Notes under the pieces: generated by a model
Database searches by the model: none
What the model was told of the DNA's origin: nothing
The model's input: the letters and a program-made list of their open reading frames with translations, nothing else
Program-made: the position numbers and the translations under genes
NCBI RefSeq assembly: GCF_004216715.1
Contig: NZ_SGXG01000001.1
Coordinates: 4,902,501 to 4,966,500, forward strand
DNA length: 64,000 bases
Reading direction: 5' to 3'
Source: Cecembia calidifontis
Lineage (GTDB): Bacteria; Bacteroidota; Bacteroidia; Cytophagales; Cyclobacteriaceae
In this document: one piece after another, positions 8,417 to 17,296 of the stretch
How the letters are laid out: every line of letters begins with the position of its first letter
How positions within the stretch are numbered: the stretch's first letter is position 1

Positions 8417-11365
8417 TCAATCAGCTGCATTCCAATAGGCCATCCTTTCGCAACTTTCCACCTCTATGCTGTAAAAATCAAATTCCTGGGTCACCTTGCC
8501 TTTGATCAGGTAGATGCCGCGGCCTTTGAAGGGGTACTTTTTCACCACCGGAGGGAAATGCACGGTATCTATCCAGTCTCCTTCCCTGTCGATAAAGGTG
8601 CCGAAGTTCATGACATCTCCCTTCACCGTTCGGGTATATTTGATGGTGACAAGGTAGCCGATAATCTGCGCCTGCTTGCCCAGATACTGCTTCAGATTCC
8701 TCGCCTTGATGCTGGGCACGGTCTGATCTTTGACCAGGTGGAAGGGACTGTCCAAAGGGAATTCCAAAATATCGATCTGGTCCACAATCTCCTGCCGAAG
8801 ATCGGCATCCTCAAGCGCAGGAACCTGTAATTCCCGAAACCCCGCCTGCCGAAAAAGCTCATTGCCGGTAGCTACAGCCTTGCGTTTGTTCAGGATAAAA
8901 TGAGCCTCCCAGAGCAGTTCCTGCTTGCTCTTACCTGTAAATCGGAAACAACCTATACGTATCAGGATGAGTGCTTGCTCCAAGCTGATATCCACCCGGG
9001 CAATAAAGTCCGACAGGCCCGCAAACAGACCATTGGCCCTACGCTCGCTCAGAATTTTTTCTGCCGTGGCCTTTTCCAGGTATTTCAAGTGGATAAAGCC
9101 TAGATATACAGTCTTACCTTTGATATTGGTCAGGTACTCGCTTTCGTTGATATGGGGAGCTTGGATATCGGCTCCATTCATCCGTAGTTCATGAATGTAG
9201 AATTCGGTATGATAGAAGCCTCCAAAGTTGTTGATTACCCCCACCATAAACTCCAGCGGAAAGTAAGCCTTCAGGTACAGGCTCTGATAACTCTCCACAG
9301 CAAAGGAAGCCGAATGCCCCTTGGCAAAGGAATAACCTGCAAAACTCTCGATTTGATGCCATACTTCTTTGGTGATTTGGGGGTCTCTTCCCAATCTCTC
9401 GCAATTGATAAAAAACTGGTCCTTTATCCGCTGAAACTCGTCTTTGGAGCGGGACTTGCCACTCATGCCGCGCCGGAGCACATCCGCTTCAGCCAGCGAA
9501 AGTCCTGCAAAGTAATGCGCCACCTTGATCACATCTTCCTGATAGACCATGATGCCGTAAGTTTCGGGCATGATGTCCATCATCACAGGATGGGCCTGCT
9601 TGCGCCTTTCGGGATCCACATGCCGTAGGATATATTCCCGCATCATCCCCGAACGGGCGACTCCCGGACGAATGATGGAACTGGCAGCAACCAGCTCCAA
9701 GTACTCATCTGCTTTCATCTTGGCCAGCAGCATACGCATAGCAGGAGATTCCACATAGAAGGCCCCGATGGTATGTCCGGTTCTTAGCAGTTCTTTGATT
9801 TTGGGATCCTTCTTGAATTTTTCCACCTGACGGATATCCACCTTTATCCCCTGATTCTTATAGATGATTTCCAGGCTGCTTTTGATATGGCCCAAGCCCC
9901 GCTGGGAAAGAATGTCAAACTTATGTAGCCCGATATCCTCTGCGGTATGCATATCAATATGCGCCAAGGGGAATCCCTTGGGAGGCATTTCGGTAGCAGT
10001 GTAGTAGTGGATGGGTTTGTGGGAGATCAATACCCCGCAGGCATGAATGGTCAGGTGGGAAGGCATCCCGTGGAGCACCTGACTGTATTTCAGAATCAAT
10101 TTCCCATATTGGTCCGGAACGTAATCAGGCTTGTCCGCATGGTAGATCAGGGACTCGATCTCGGTTTTGGGCAGGCCAAAGACCTTTCCCAGTTCCCGCA
10201 ACATGGAATTGGCCTGAAAGGTACTGTAGGAACCCAGCAGGGCCACATGCTCCTGGTCTACTTTGTTGTATTTGTCGAAAATGTACTTCACGACTTCATC
10301 TCTATCCGTCCAACTGAAATCGATGTCAAAGTCAGGTGGATTCTCCCGGTAAAGGTTGATAAAGCGCTCAAAATACAGATCCAATTCGATGGGATCTACA
10401 TCGGTGATGCCCAAACAATAGGCCACGATACTGTTGGCACCACTTCCCCTGCCTACATGGTAGAAGTTCCGCTGTTGGGCAAAGTTTACAATGTCATAAT
10501 TGATCAGGAAGTAGGAGACAAAGCCTTTTTGCTGGATCAGTTCCAGCTCCTTTTCGATGCGCTTACTGATTTCGGGAGTTAGATCAGGATAACGTCGAAT
10601 AGCACCTTTGAATGTTTCCTGCCTCAGGTAGTCAAAGTCCTCCCAGTCCGAGCCCAGGATATCCCGCTTGTTTTTCACCGCTTGGAAGTAGAAGGAAAAC
10701 TGGCAGGCTTCGAGCAGGCGCTGGGAATTGTACAGCAGGTAGCTATGTCCCTCGCAACGGGCCACCATATCGGCGTAGGAATAAAATTGATCGCCAATAT
10801 CTCCCTGCTCTTCGGGTTCGAGTTTGCTGAGCAGGGTATTTTTGTCCACTGCCCTCAGGAGTCGGTGGGCATTGAATTCCAGTTTGGAAGAAAAACTGAC
10901 AGACTGTAGCAATACCAGTTTATCCTTATAGCGGTACCATGGAGACTTGACCAGACGGTTCAACTGATAAGGATGGATACCGATAAATTCATTTTCCCGC
11001 AAAGGAAATGTCTTCTCCCGAAAAGGATAGACAATAAAACTGTGCTGAAAAGTCGGGGCTTTGTCCTCAAAAGCCAATCCTTTGATCCGGCGATGGGAAA
11101 GGTGGCGGTTGAGTTCATAGAAGCCTTCCTGGTTTTTGGCCAGACCTATATACTGCTGTTTGACACCGTTGCGGAAATCAATGCCGACCACGGGGTGGAT
11201 GCCGTTTTTCTGGGCTTCCCGGATAAATGGGAATACCCCGGCTACGGAATTGATATCCGTCAGCGCTAGTGCATCGAGCTTTTGGCTTTTGGCCTGCGCT
11301 ACCAGCCCTTCGATGGAAAGGGTGCCGTATTTGAAGCTGTAGTAGGAGTGGCAGTTGAGATGCAT
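8417..11365 (-). CDS. Short DNA polymerase III alpha subunit (second DnaE / error-prone DnaE2-like)
   Basis: 982 residues, shorter than a replicative DnaE of about 1150-1200. The order is an N-terminal PHP domain (HLNCHSYYSF start, ALTDINSVAG), C-family palm with the catalytic PDFDIDF block near residue 347, thumb and fingers (AGYSFAKGHSASFAVESYQ), HhH and a C-terminal OB-like part. Bacteroidota commonly carry such a second DnaE beside a Y-family polymerase, where it acts in mutagenic repair. No ImuA or ImuB/DinB gene is adjacent here, so that role is inference. Its upstream region holds a 9-bp-arm inverted repeat. The toxin-antitoxin operon follows downstream on the same strand. Confidence 0.88.
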   Translation of the reverse strand: MHLNCHSYYSFKYGTLSIEGLVAQAKSQKLDALALTDINSVAGVFPFIREAQKNGIHPVVGIDFRNGVKQQYIGLAKNQEGFYELNRHLSHRRIKGLAFEDKAPTFQHSFIVYPFREKTFPLRENEFIGIHPYQLNRLVKSPWYRYKDKLVLLQSVSFSSKLEFNAHRLLRAVDKNTLLSKLEPEEQGDIGDQFYSYADMVARCEGHSYLLYNSQRLLEACQFSFYFQAVKNKRDILGSDWEDFDYLRQETFKGAIRRYPDLTPEISKRIEKELELIQQKGFVSYFLINYDIVNFAQQRNFYHVGRGSGANSIVAYCLGITDVDPIELDLYFERFINLYRENPPDFDIDFSWTDRDEVVKYIFDKYNKVDQEHVALLGSYSTFQANSMLRELGKVFGLPKTEIESLIYHADKPDYVPDQYGKLILKYSQVLHGMPSHLTIHACGVLISHKPIHYYTATEMPPKGFPLAHIDMHTAEDIGLHKFDILSQRGLGHIKSSLEIIYKNQGIKVDIRQVEKFKKDPKIKELLRTGHTIGAFYVESPAMRMLLAKMKADEYLELVAASSIIRPGVARSGMMREYILRHVDPERRKQAHPVMMDIMPETYGIMVYQEDVIKVAHYFAGLSLAEADVLRRGMSGKSRSKDEFQRIKDQFFINCERLGRDPQITKEVWHQIESFAGYSFAKGHSASFAVESYQSLYLKAYFPLEFMVGVINNFGGFYHTEFYIHELRMNGADIQAPHINESEYLTNIKGKTVYLGFIHLKYLEKATAEKILSERRANGLFAGLSDFIARVDISLEQALILIRIGCFRFTGKSKQELLWEAHFILNKRKAVATGNELFRQAGFRELQVPALEDADLRQEIVDQIDILEFPLDSPFHLVKDQTVPSIKARNLKQYLGKQAQIIGYLVTIKYTRTVKGDVMNFGTFIDREGDWIDTVHFPPVVKKYPFKGRGIYLIKGKVTQEFDFYSIEVESCERMAYWNAAD

Positions 11366-12350
11366 GACGTTACTTGATCAGGAAGGGGAATAGATAACTT
11401 TACTTATTCTAAAATGTTAAAAAAATTAACATTTATGTGTTTATAATTTAAACAAAACAATTCTTAAAAACCAAGTACCGAAGAGGAAGATATCAGAGTG
11501 GAAACAAGAAAAACTGAGGGTCTAATTTAGGATGGATGTGAGCCTAATGTAAAAATTAGCTTTCCGCTAAACATCGCCAAGAGGAACATAGGAAGAAATA
11601 AACAATGGAAATTTAGGAAGATCATTCTAAAAAAATTCGATTCATGGATTTCAAAGCTTTCCCTAATGGGTTTACAAAATCAATGAAAGTTATAAATCCT
11701 TTTTATATACGATTTTGGTTTCTTCTTGGAGTTCAATTGTATCTTTTTATTTATAAGTTGCGGTGGGTCTGTGATGTTGCAGGAAGATGAATCCTACTGA
11801 TTAGTTTTTTTGAAGCCAGGGATACACCAAATCCTTTACATCTTGAAGGGAAAAAAATGGGAATTTATTATCCACTTTCGGCACTTGGAACTCAAAGCTT
11901 GAGGGAAGGACAGTTCCTCCTATTGTCATAGAATCCATGCGCCAGCGAAAATTTTCCGGGAACTTGGATTGCATCAAATTTGTGTTGGTGGGGCCATTAA
12001 GCGACTTTATCGAGATTTTGTATATAAGGAAGGGCAATATTGCTTCTATTAGAGGGCCCAATCAGTATATACCTGAATTTGAAGTGGATTACTCAGCAGG
12101 CTATCCCATGCTCCAGCTTTTGGATATGGAAAGGCTCCACTTTTACACTGATGTGGTACTTGGCAATTTGGACTGGGGAATACAGTCTAAAATCTTTTTG
12201 GAAAAAAATCATTGGTGAAAACTTGATTTTTATTTCTATGGAGTGCAAATTTAGTTTAAAAGTCAAAACATTCCGGAAGATTTACTTTTTGGGGAAGGTA
12301 ATCCCGCCCCGCATGGTGCGAAAGGGGGAGGATTTTAAATTATTAAAGTC
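11366..12350. other. Gene-poor kilobase with unresolved short open frames
   Basis: No gene is firmly supported. Three short frames were weighed. 11644-11790 (+) gives 48 residues with one hydrophobic segment. 11801-12061 (-) gives 86 residues from a TTG start. 11937-12218 (+) gives 93 residues. The last two overlap on opposite strands, neither shows a recognisable motif, and a stop lies just upstream of each. They may be remnants of one decayed gene. A G/C-rich hairpin (12301-12333) lies just before the Cys-rich lipoprotein gene. Confidence 0.4.
11412..11434. promoter_or_regulatory. Perfect inverted repeat upstream of the short dnaE gene (candidate operator)
   Basis: Arms AAATGTTAA (11412-11420) and TTAACATTT (11426-11434) are perfect inverted copies around AAAAA. 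The repeat centre lies about 58 bp upstream of the polymerase start at 11365, where a repressor site is expected. The arms are AT-rich, so some chance is possible, but 9 of 9 matches with a 5-bp spacer is a typical dimer site. Which regulator binds is unknown; a damage-response repressor is an inference from the gene it precedes. Confidence 0.45.
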
Positions 12351-12860
12351 ATGAAAAATAAATCAATTATTGCGTTTCTTATTTCTTTCTTTGCTTTAAT
12401 ATCCTCTTGCCAAGATAGAGACGGTTTCCCTGAAGAAATATCATTTAATGATTCGAAGGTGTTTTTTGATAATGATATAAAGGAGCAAATTTCTTTAATT
12501 ATGGATGGTACTAAATTGCCTTTAGACAAAAGCTTATTCAAACAACTGCTTTTAGAGGATAATCAATTCGAAGATAATTTATTGGATTTTAATATGTTTG
12601 AACTCATTTCCAGCAACGAAAATGACCAATCCTTTTATTTCTTAAAGGCAATAAGTGATGATGGATCGGTTGAAACAGGGTATTTTCTTGAAGAGGATGA
12701 AAATGGAGGTTTTTTGCTTTCGGAAAAAAGATGTTCATGTACAGGGTGTCCCAGCGGATGTAATTTAAGTGTTTTTGGTGGAACATGTACCTGTACTCCT
12801 TGTTGGCCATCAGGAGATAACCAAAGATGTGAAAAAAAGGAAGAACAGACTATAAAATAA
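12351..12860 (+). CDS. Cys-rich predicted lipoprotein, unknown function
   Basis: 169 residues. The N-terminus is a lipoprotein signal (hydrophobic core, then LISSC). The middle is acidic, rich in Asp, Glu and Asn, with no family I recognise. The last 45 residues hold eight cysteines at 128, 130, 133, 137, 146, 148, 151 and 160. They form a CxCxxCxxxC ... CxCxxC pattern with Gly and Pro, suggesting a disulphide knot or a metal/cluster site outside the cytoplasm. It is an isolated gene, AT-rich compared with its neighbours, and sits between a gene-poor stretch and a dead transposase. That suggests an accessory gene that may have been transferred. Confidence 0.7.
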   Translation: MKNKSIIAFLISFFALISSCQDRDGFPEEISFNDSKVFFDNDIKEQISLIMDGTKLPLDKSLFKQLLLEDNQFEDNLLDFNMFELISSNENDQSFYFLKAISDDGSVETGYFLEEDENGGFLLSEKRCSCTGCPSGCNLSVFGGTCTCTPCWPSGDNQRCEKKEEQTIK

Positions 12861-12900
12861 CTGATTTTTTGACCCAATTTAATTTATAAGTTAACCGATA

Positions 12901-12940
12901 AAATGGGAAGATGTATTATTTTAAATGCATCTTCCCATTT
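12901..12940. repeat. Strong 40-nt hairpin between lipoprotein gene and transposase remnant
   Basis: AAATGGGAAGATG (12901-12913) and CATCTTCCCATTT (12928-12940) are perfect inverted copies. Pairing extends inward through one G-T wobble and three further pairs, to leave a loop of about six bases. No T run follows on either side. It may end the lipoprotein transcript, or mark the border of the mobile-element remnant that begins at its right arm. Confidence 0.6.
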
Positions 12941-13490
12941 GATTCTATCCCTTGGGATGTTCTTGTTTCCTGTCTTCCCGAAGAACGCCCGGGAAGAGGT
13001 GCCTTGAGCTGATTTGGCAGCAAGGGCATGTTTGCACTCATGTTCCTGAAGGCCTATCTCAACACCAGTGACAGGCAATTGTTGGAGCGCTAAACACAGA
13101 CTGGGCCTTACAGTATTATGCGGTAAAGTACTGTCCAAAAACCAGCAGTTTAGGCTCTGTTCCCATCTGGGGGGGGTGAAAAGACCAAGATCTAAATTCA
13201 GGGAGCAGAGAATTGCCCATATGACTTATTCAAGAAAAAGTAAAAACAGTTTCAGGGAAACGCTCAGAAAAAAAAAAAAAAAAAAGCACTAAAATATCTA
13301 CTCGGCAAAGGGATCGGCTTACTCCAGCAGATCCTCGACAGTAATATATGGTGCAGATCTTGGATTGAAGGATTATGCAAGGTTTGCAGTAGTAAAAAGG
13401 TCATCTGCAAGAAGGAGTTTTTGGAGAGTTACCCCGGGACAGTCTATCAAGTTGCAACTCCAGACAACTCAAGGATTTCTTACTGGACGC
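12938..13490 (+). pseudogene. Decayed IS5/IS1182-like transposase
   Basis: Spliced across frames, the translation reads like the N-terminal half of this transposase group: SIPWDVLVSCLPEE, then GMFALMFLKAYLNTSDRQLLER, then LNTDWALQYY, then CGKVLSKNQQ. Damage seen: a TGA at 13010, a one-base loss at about 13090 (cgc-taaac, giving a TAA) and another at about 13113. Roughly 100 expected residues are missing after KNQQ. The later part (KRPRSKFREQR, then KALKYLLGKGIGLLQQIL after an 18-A tract) resembles the basic helical middle of the same family. The DDE catalytic region is not recognisable. No clear terminal repeats or target duplication were found. Confidence 0.7.
13268..13285 (+). repeat. 18-base poly-A tract
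   Basis: Eighteen consecutive A residues inside the transposase remnant. Such tracts are slippage-prone, and this one lies where basic Lys codons would be in an intact transposase. It could also be a place where read-based assemblies miscount, so frame calls across it are unsafe. Confidence 0.85.
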
Positions 13491-13592
13491 TTGAGCTGTT
13501 TACTTTCGATGATGTCTTTCATAGTTTTCCTCTAAAGAACATTAATTTTCTTTGTGAATCAGCTAAAGTCCGATTAGCTTTACTTCTGAGCT

Positions 13593-14504
13593 ATGGAAAA
13601 CTGGATAGACTATCTCAATGATATCGTAGAATATGAGGTCAGGTGGAATATCTACAAGACCGTCATCATTCTATTGGTTCTTTGGCTGATCAAAAAAGGA
13701 ACCTACAAACTCATCGGTATAAGAACAGCCGATGACATGAAGCGGGTGTATCATTGGCGTAAGACCATCCAATACACTTTAGCCATTGTAGGTTTGCTTT
13801 TAATTGGAAACATCTGGATCAGCAACTTCCAATCCATCACCACCTTTTTGGGTTTGTTGTCAGCGGGTATCGCAATTGCCTTAAAGGATATCTTTGTCAA
13901 TATCGCCGGATGGATCTTTATCTATTGGAGAAAGCCTTTTGACGTGGGTGACCGGATACAGATCGGGGAATTCAAAGGAGATGTGGTGGACCTCAGGCTG
14001 TTCCAGTTTTCCCTCCTGGAAGTAGGCAACTGGGTGGACGCAGAGCAAAGCACCGGAAGAATTGTACACGTTCCCAATGGCAAGGTCTTTTCAGACCCCC
14101 AGGCCAATTACAGCCAGGGCTTCGAATACATCTGGAACGAGCAACAGCTTTACATTAGCCTGGATTCTGATCACAAGAAAGCCCAGCAAATCCTCAAAGA
14201 CATCATGTATGAGCTCATGCAGGATGGTTTCAAAACTATTGAAAGGGCCATGATGAAGGCCCATAAAGAACACTTTATCCACTTTGGCCAATATACCCCT
14301 ACAGTTTACACCAAAATCAATGAAAGGGGAATCCAGCTTTCGCTTCGCTACCTCTGCCATCCCAGAAAAAGAAGGGTATTTGAACATCAGGTTACGGAAG
14401 CCATTCTCGAACGCTTTAGAACAGAAACCGATATCAGAATTGTTTATCCGATCACTTCCGTGTATATGCAAAAAGAGAGTATGACAAATCAACCAATCGG
14501 GTGA
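13593..14504 (+). CDS. Small mechanosensitive ion channel (MscS family)
   Basis: 303 residues with three hydrophobic segments (about 20-38, 57-76 and 80-108), the last being the Gly/Ala-rich pore helix (FLGLLSAGIAIALKDIFVNIAGW). The beta domain follows (PFDVGDRIQIGEFKGDVVDL, VHVPNGKVF), then the alpha/beta C-terminal domain. This is near the length of E. coli MscS (286). It would act in the inner membrane as an osmotic release valve. The gene follows the transposase remnant and converges with the cysteine hydrolase gene, with 24 bp between stops. Confidence 0.9.
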   Translation: MENWIDYLNDIVEYEVRWNIYKTVIILLVLWLIKKGTYKLIGIRTADDMKRVYHWRKTIQYTLAIVGLLLIGNIWISNFQSITTFLGLLSAGIAIALKDIFVNIAGWIFIYWRKPFDVGDRIQIGEFKGDVVDLRLFQFSLLEVGNWVDAEQSTGRIVHVPNGKVFSDPQANYSQGFEYIWNEQQLYISLDSDHKKAQQILKDIMYELMQDGFKTIERAMMKAHKEHFIHFGQYTPTVYTKINERGIQLSLRYLCHPRKRRVFEHQVTEAILERFRTETDIRIVYPITSVYMQKESMTNQPIG

Positions 14505-14528
14505 CTTTGCCATCCTCTACCAAAAAAT

Positions 14529-15191
14529 CTAATGAATTGAATGCATCTCAAGGACTTGCTCTAATGACATGCCCCCCGGGTTCAATCCAGGTTTTCCCTC
14601 TGGGACTTCCACCCCTAAATCCTCAAAATACTTCTCCCAAATAGGAAAAAGTAGGCCCGTTTCGGGATCTTTGTAAGTCATAGGCTGAGGAGAAAAAACA
14701 TCCTTCCCATCATTGGCAGCCTTGAATGCTACATGGATCAGTTCAGAACAGTAAAATGCATCATTCTCAAAATCAAAAAAAAGATCATAAGGCTTACCCA
14801 AATGTTTTTTGCCTTCCTTGATGGCTTCAGGTATCAGTCGCTGGTAATTTTCCTTTACTCTCCCCACCATTACCTTAGGCCTCCCGCTTGCATCCCTGTG
14901 CCGGTTTAAAAAATCATCCAAAGGGGTTAGCACTACTCCTTTGCCCAAAGCTTCCAGCACCATCCAATCTTTCCCTTCTTTGATCAATAAGCCATTATGT
15001 GAGAAATCCATGCCCTGATAACCCTGGGTTACCTTCCTGATGGCATCACAGAAATCACCGCAATCCCCATCCTGAAATAGGATATCACCTTCCTTCCAGG
15101 AAAAAACCTCTTTTTCTTGGCAAGTTAAAAGCAAGGAAGCTAAACAATAGATGATAATATTTTGCCTCAAAAATTGCACAGTTCTTCCCAA
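14529..15191 (-). CDS. Permuted papain-like (YiiX/YaeF, NlpC/P60 clan) hydrolase, lipoprotein
   Basis: 220 residues. A short signal ends in LLLTC, a likely lipobox. The circularly permuted papain-like fold is shown by His in DFSHNGLLI first and Cys in FYCSELIHVAF later, reversing the normal order. GDILFQDGDCGDF and GKPYDLFFDF also fit. Relatives cleave amide or lipid-linked bonds in the envelope; the substrate is unknown. The start appears to be TTG at 15191, one base after the upstream stop; GTG at 15179 is an alternative. Tight spacing suggests cotranscription with the two genes upstream. Confidence 0.8.
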   Translation of the reverse strand: MGRTVQFLRQNIIIYCLASLLLTCQEKEVFSWKEGDILFQDGDCGDFCDAIRKVTQGYQGMDFSHNGLLIKEGKDWMVLEALGKGVVLTPLDDFLNRHRDASGRPKVMVGRVKENYQRLIPEAIKEGKKHLGKPYDLFFDFENDAFYCSELIHVAFKAANDGKDVFSPQPMTYKDPETGLLFPIWEKYFEDLGVEVPEGKPGLNPGGMSLEQVLEMHSIH

Positions 15192-15192
15192 T

Positions 15193-15483
15193 CTATATGA
15201 CCAGAAAAAAATAAATTAACGCTACTGACAAGACCAGTATCATTTTTTTGGCTTTATCCTTAAGCGCTTCTTCAATTTTTCTCCTTCTCAGAACAAGTAC
15301 AGCAATACTCAATCCAAAAAGCTGCAAGGCAATTCCTATTCCATTGATCGGACCATGAGGTAAAGCAATTATTTCAAAATAATTATTGAAGACTGTTGCC
15401 AAACACAAGATGATTCCAGCCATCCCAAATAGAAATGAGCGCTTAAGCAACATTCCCGGGTCTTTTTCCATCCAGCTACTCAT
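15193..15483 (-). CDS. Small membrane protein, unknown
   Basis: 96 residues with three hydrophobic stretches (about 14-32, 45-63 and 78-95) and a basic cytoplasmic-looking loop (RRRKIEEALKDKAKK) between the second and third. No family recognised. Its ATG overlaps the PolX stop as ATGA, and the next gene begins two bases after its own stop. It is therefore in the middle of a tight three-gene operon and probably expressed at a level set by PolX translation. Confidence 0.7.
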   Translation of the reverse strand: MSSWMEKDPGMLLKRSFLFGMAGIILCLATVFNNYFEIIALPHGPINGIGIALQLFGLSIAVLVLRRRKIEEALKDKAKKMILVLSVALIYFFLVI

Positions 15484-17231
15484 CCTTTTTTGATTTTTTG
15501 TTTTCTTTTTTCAAAATATATTTCCAGCTCCTGCTTACTTTTTGCATTAAATGTCATGTCCCTGGTAAGGCCTCCCTTACGCCCCACAATCACACCATAC
15601 CGCATATCTCCATAACCTTCCACCTCATGGGCATCTGGATTGATAGACAGCATCACTCCTTTTTCCATGGCATAATTGACCCACCTCCAGTCCAAGTCCA
15701 ATCTCCAAGGATTTGCATTTATCTCTATCACCACCTGAAATGCTGCACAGGCATCTATAATTGCCTTATGATCCACTGGATATCCTTCTCTTCTCAACAA
15801 CAACCTGCCTGTGGGGTGTCCCAATATGGTAGTATATGGATTTTCAATGGCTTTTAATAACCTTGCGGTAGCCTTTTTCCTATCCATGCTCAAACCTGAA
15901 TGGATGGAAGAAACCACAAAATCGAAGCTTGCCAGCACCTCCTCCGGATAATCCAGGCTGCCATCTGTCAAGATATCACTCTCTATTCCTTTGAATATCT
16001 TGAAAGGGGCAAGTTCTTTGTTCAAAGCATCGATTTCTTCCTGCTGTTTTTGTACCCGCTCAATATCCAATCCCCCGGCATATCCTGCTGATCTGCTGTG
16101 ATCTGAAATCCCCAGGTATTCATAACCCAAATCCCTACATGCTTCTGCCATTTGTCTTAGGCTATGCTTCCCATCACTGTATGTGGTATGGTTATGCAGT
16201 ATGCCTTTTAGGTCCCCTTCTTTAAGTAATTGATCAATTTTATTCTCCCTGGCCAGGTCATATTCTACAAATCCCTCTCTCAATTCTTCCGGAATCCATG
16301 GAATTCCCACATGGGAGTAAACAGCTGCTTCTGTATCAAAAGGACCTTCCTGTCTGAGTACCTCAACCAAAGTCTTATTTTCCCTCAAAGGATACAACAA
16401 ATGTGCCTTGCTGCCTGTACGCAGCATTTTATCTGTCAGAAAAACGGAAGGCGAAGCAAAATGGATAATAAGGTTCACTTCCGGATCTAAAAGCTTACCC
16501 CTCCATTTGAATGGGCTGGAAAGCTTTTGATCTTTTTCCAATCCTTCTATTTTGGAAAGTTTTTCTATTACCACTCTGGGATCCTTTGTTGAAATCAACC
16601 ATTCGACAGTCTCAATAATTTCAATTTTACGGGCAAATTCCCCCACAGAAACTGCTTTTTCAACTTCCCCTATGTTTTCCAAAAGCTTATGGAGCACTTC
16701 CATAGGCTGCTCAATATCTGCAAATAGCCACTTTCCTTTATTGGAAGCTCTAAATTCCAATGCCTGGATAATGCTTTCCTGGGTTTTTTCACCAAACCCT
16801 TTGATTTTGGCCACCTGACCTGCCTGACAGGCCTCAAGCAATTCATGGGTTGAAGTAATATTCAGCTCCTCCCAAAGCACTTTTACTTTCTTTGGTCCGA
16901 GACCTTTAATCTCCAGAATTTCCAAAATTCCAGCCGGTGTCTTGGTAAGAAGTTCTTCTAAATAAGCATGGGTTCCCGTCTTGTAAAGAGAAACTATAAT
17001 TTCGGCAATACTTTTCCCGATGCCATTGATGGCCTGAAGTTCCTCGAGGTTTTTACCCTCTATAGACACATCTCCTCTGTCAATGGTATTGACTGCCGAC
17101 TGATAGCTTCTGATCTTAAAGGAATTTTCATCATGAAGCTCCATGAGTTTGATGATGAGCTTAAGCTGGCGTAAAATGCTTTTTTGGTCCAAAATCTTCA
17201 ATATTTGGTTACTGAATAGGACAAATGTCAT
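15480..17231 (-). CDS. PolX-like protein: HhH plus PHP phosphoesterase with degenerate polymerase site
   Basis: 583 residues. The order is an N-terminal 8-kDa-like region and helix-hairpin-helix repeats (GIGKSIAEIIVSL, IKGLGPKKVKVLW, IKGFGEKTQESI), a nucleotidyltransferase-like middle, then a C-terminal PHP domain from about residue 345. The PHP metal ligands look intact: HNHTTYSDG, ISDHS, KGIESDI, SSIHSG, GHPTGR and NPDAH. The polymerase motif expected as GS-(x)-RR ... D-x-D reads VGEFARKIEIIETVEW here, so the catalytic aspartates are Thr and Glu. It is probably a DNA-binding 3'-exonuclease or phosphatase, not a polymerase. Start is the ATG at 17231. Confidence 0.85.
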   Translation of the reverse strand: MTFVLFSNQILKILDQKSILRQLKLIIKLMELHDENSFKIRSYQSAVNTIDRGDVSIEGKNLEELQAINGIGKSIAEIIVSLYKTGTHAYLEELLTKTPAGILEILEIKGLGPKKVKVLWEELNITSTHELLEACQAGQVAKIKGFGEKTQESIIQALEFRASNKGKWLFADIEQPMEVLHKLLENIGEVEKAVSVGEFARKIEIIETVEWLISTKDPRVVIEKLSKIEGLEKDQKLSSPFKWRGKLLDPEVNLIIHFASPSVFLTDKMLRTGSKAHLLYPLRENKTLVEVLRQEGPFDTEAAVYSHVGIPWIPEELREGFVEYDLARENKIDQLLKEGDLKGILHNHTTYSDGKHSLRQMAEACRDLGYEYLGISDHSRSAGYAGGLDIERVQKQQEEIDALNKELAPFKIFKGIESDILTDGSLDYPEEVLASFDFVVSSIHSGLSMDRKKATARLLKAIENPYTTILGHPTGRLLLRREGYPVDHKAIIDACAAFQVVIEINANPWRLDLDWRWVNYAMEKGVMLSINPDAHEVEGYGDMRYGVIVGRKGGLTRDMTFNAKSKQELEIYFEKRKQKIKKG

Positions 17232-17296
17232 CAATAATTGTTTTAAAATAAAATGTTAAAAACTATCTTATGCCAAGGATTGAAAATAGTTGAAAT

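Noticed and set aside
9947..10582. 211-codon open frame on the plus strand
   Set aside because: It lies wholly antisense to the polymerase palm-coding region, has no family pattern, and is a by-product of codon use in the dnaE-like gene.
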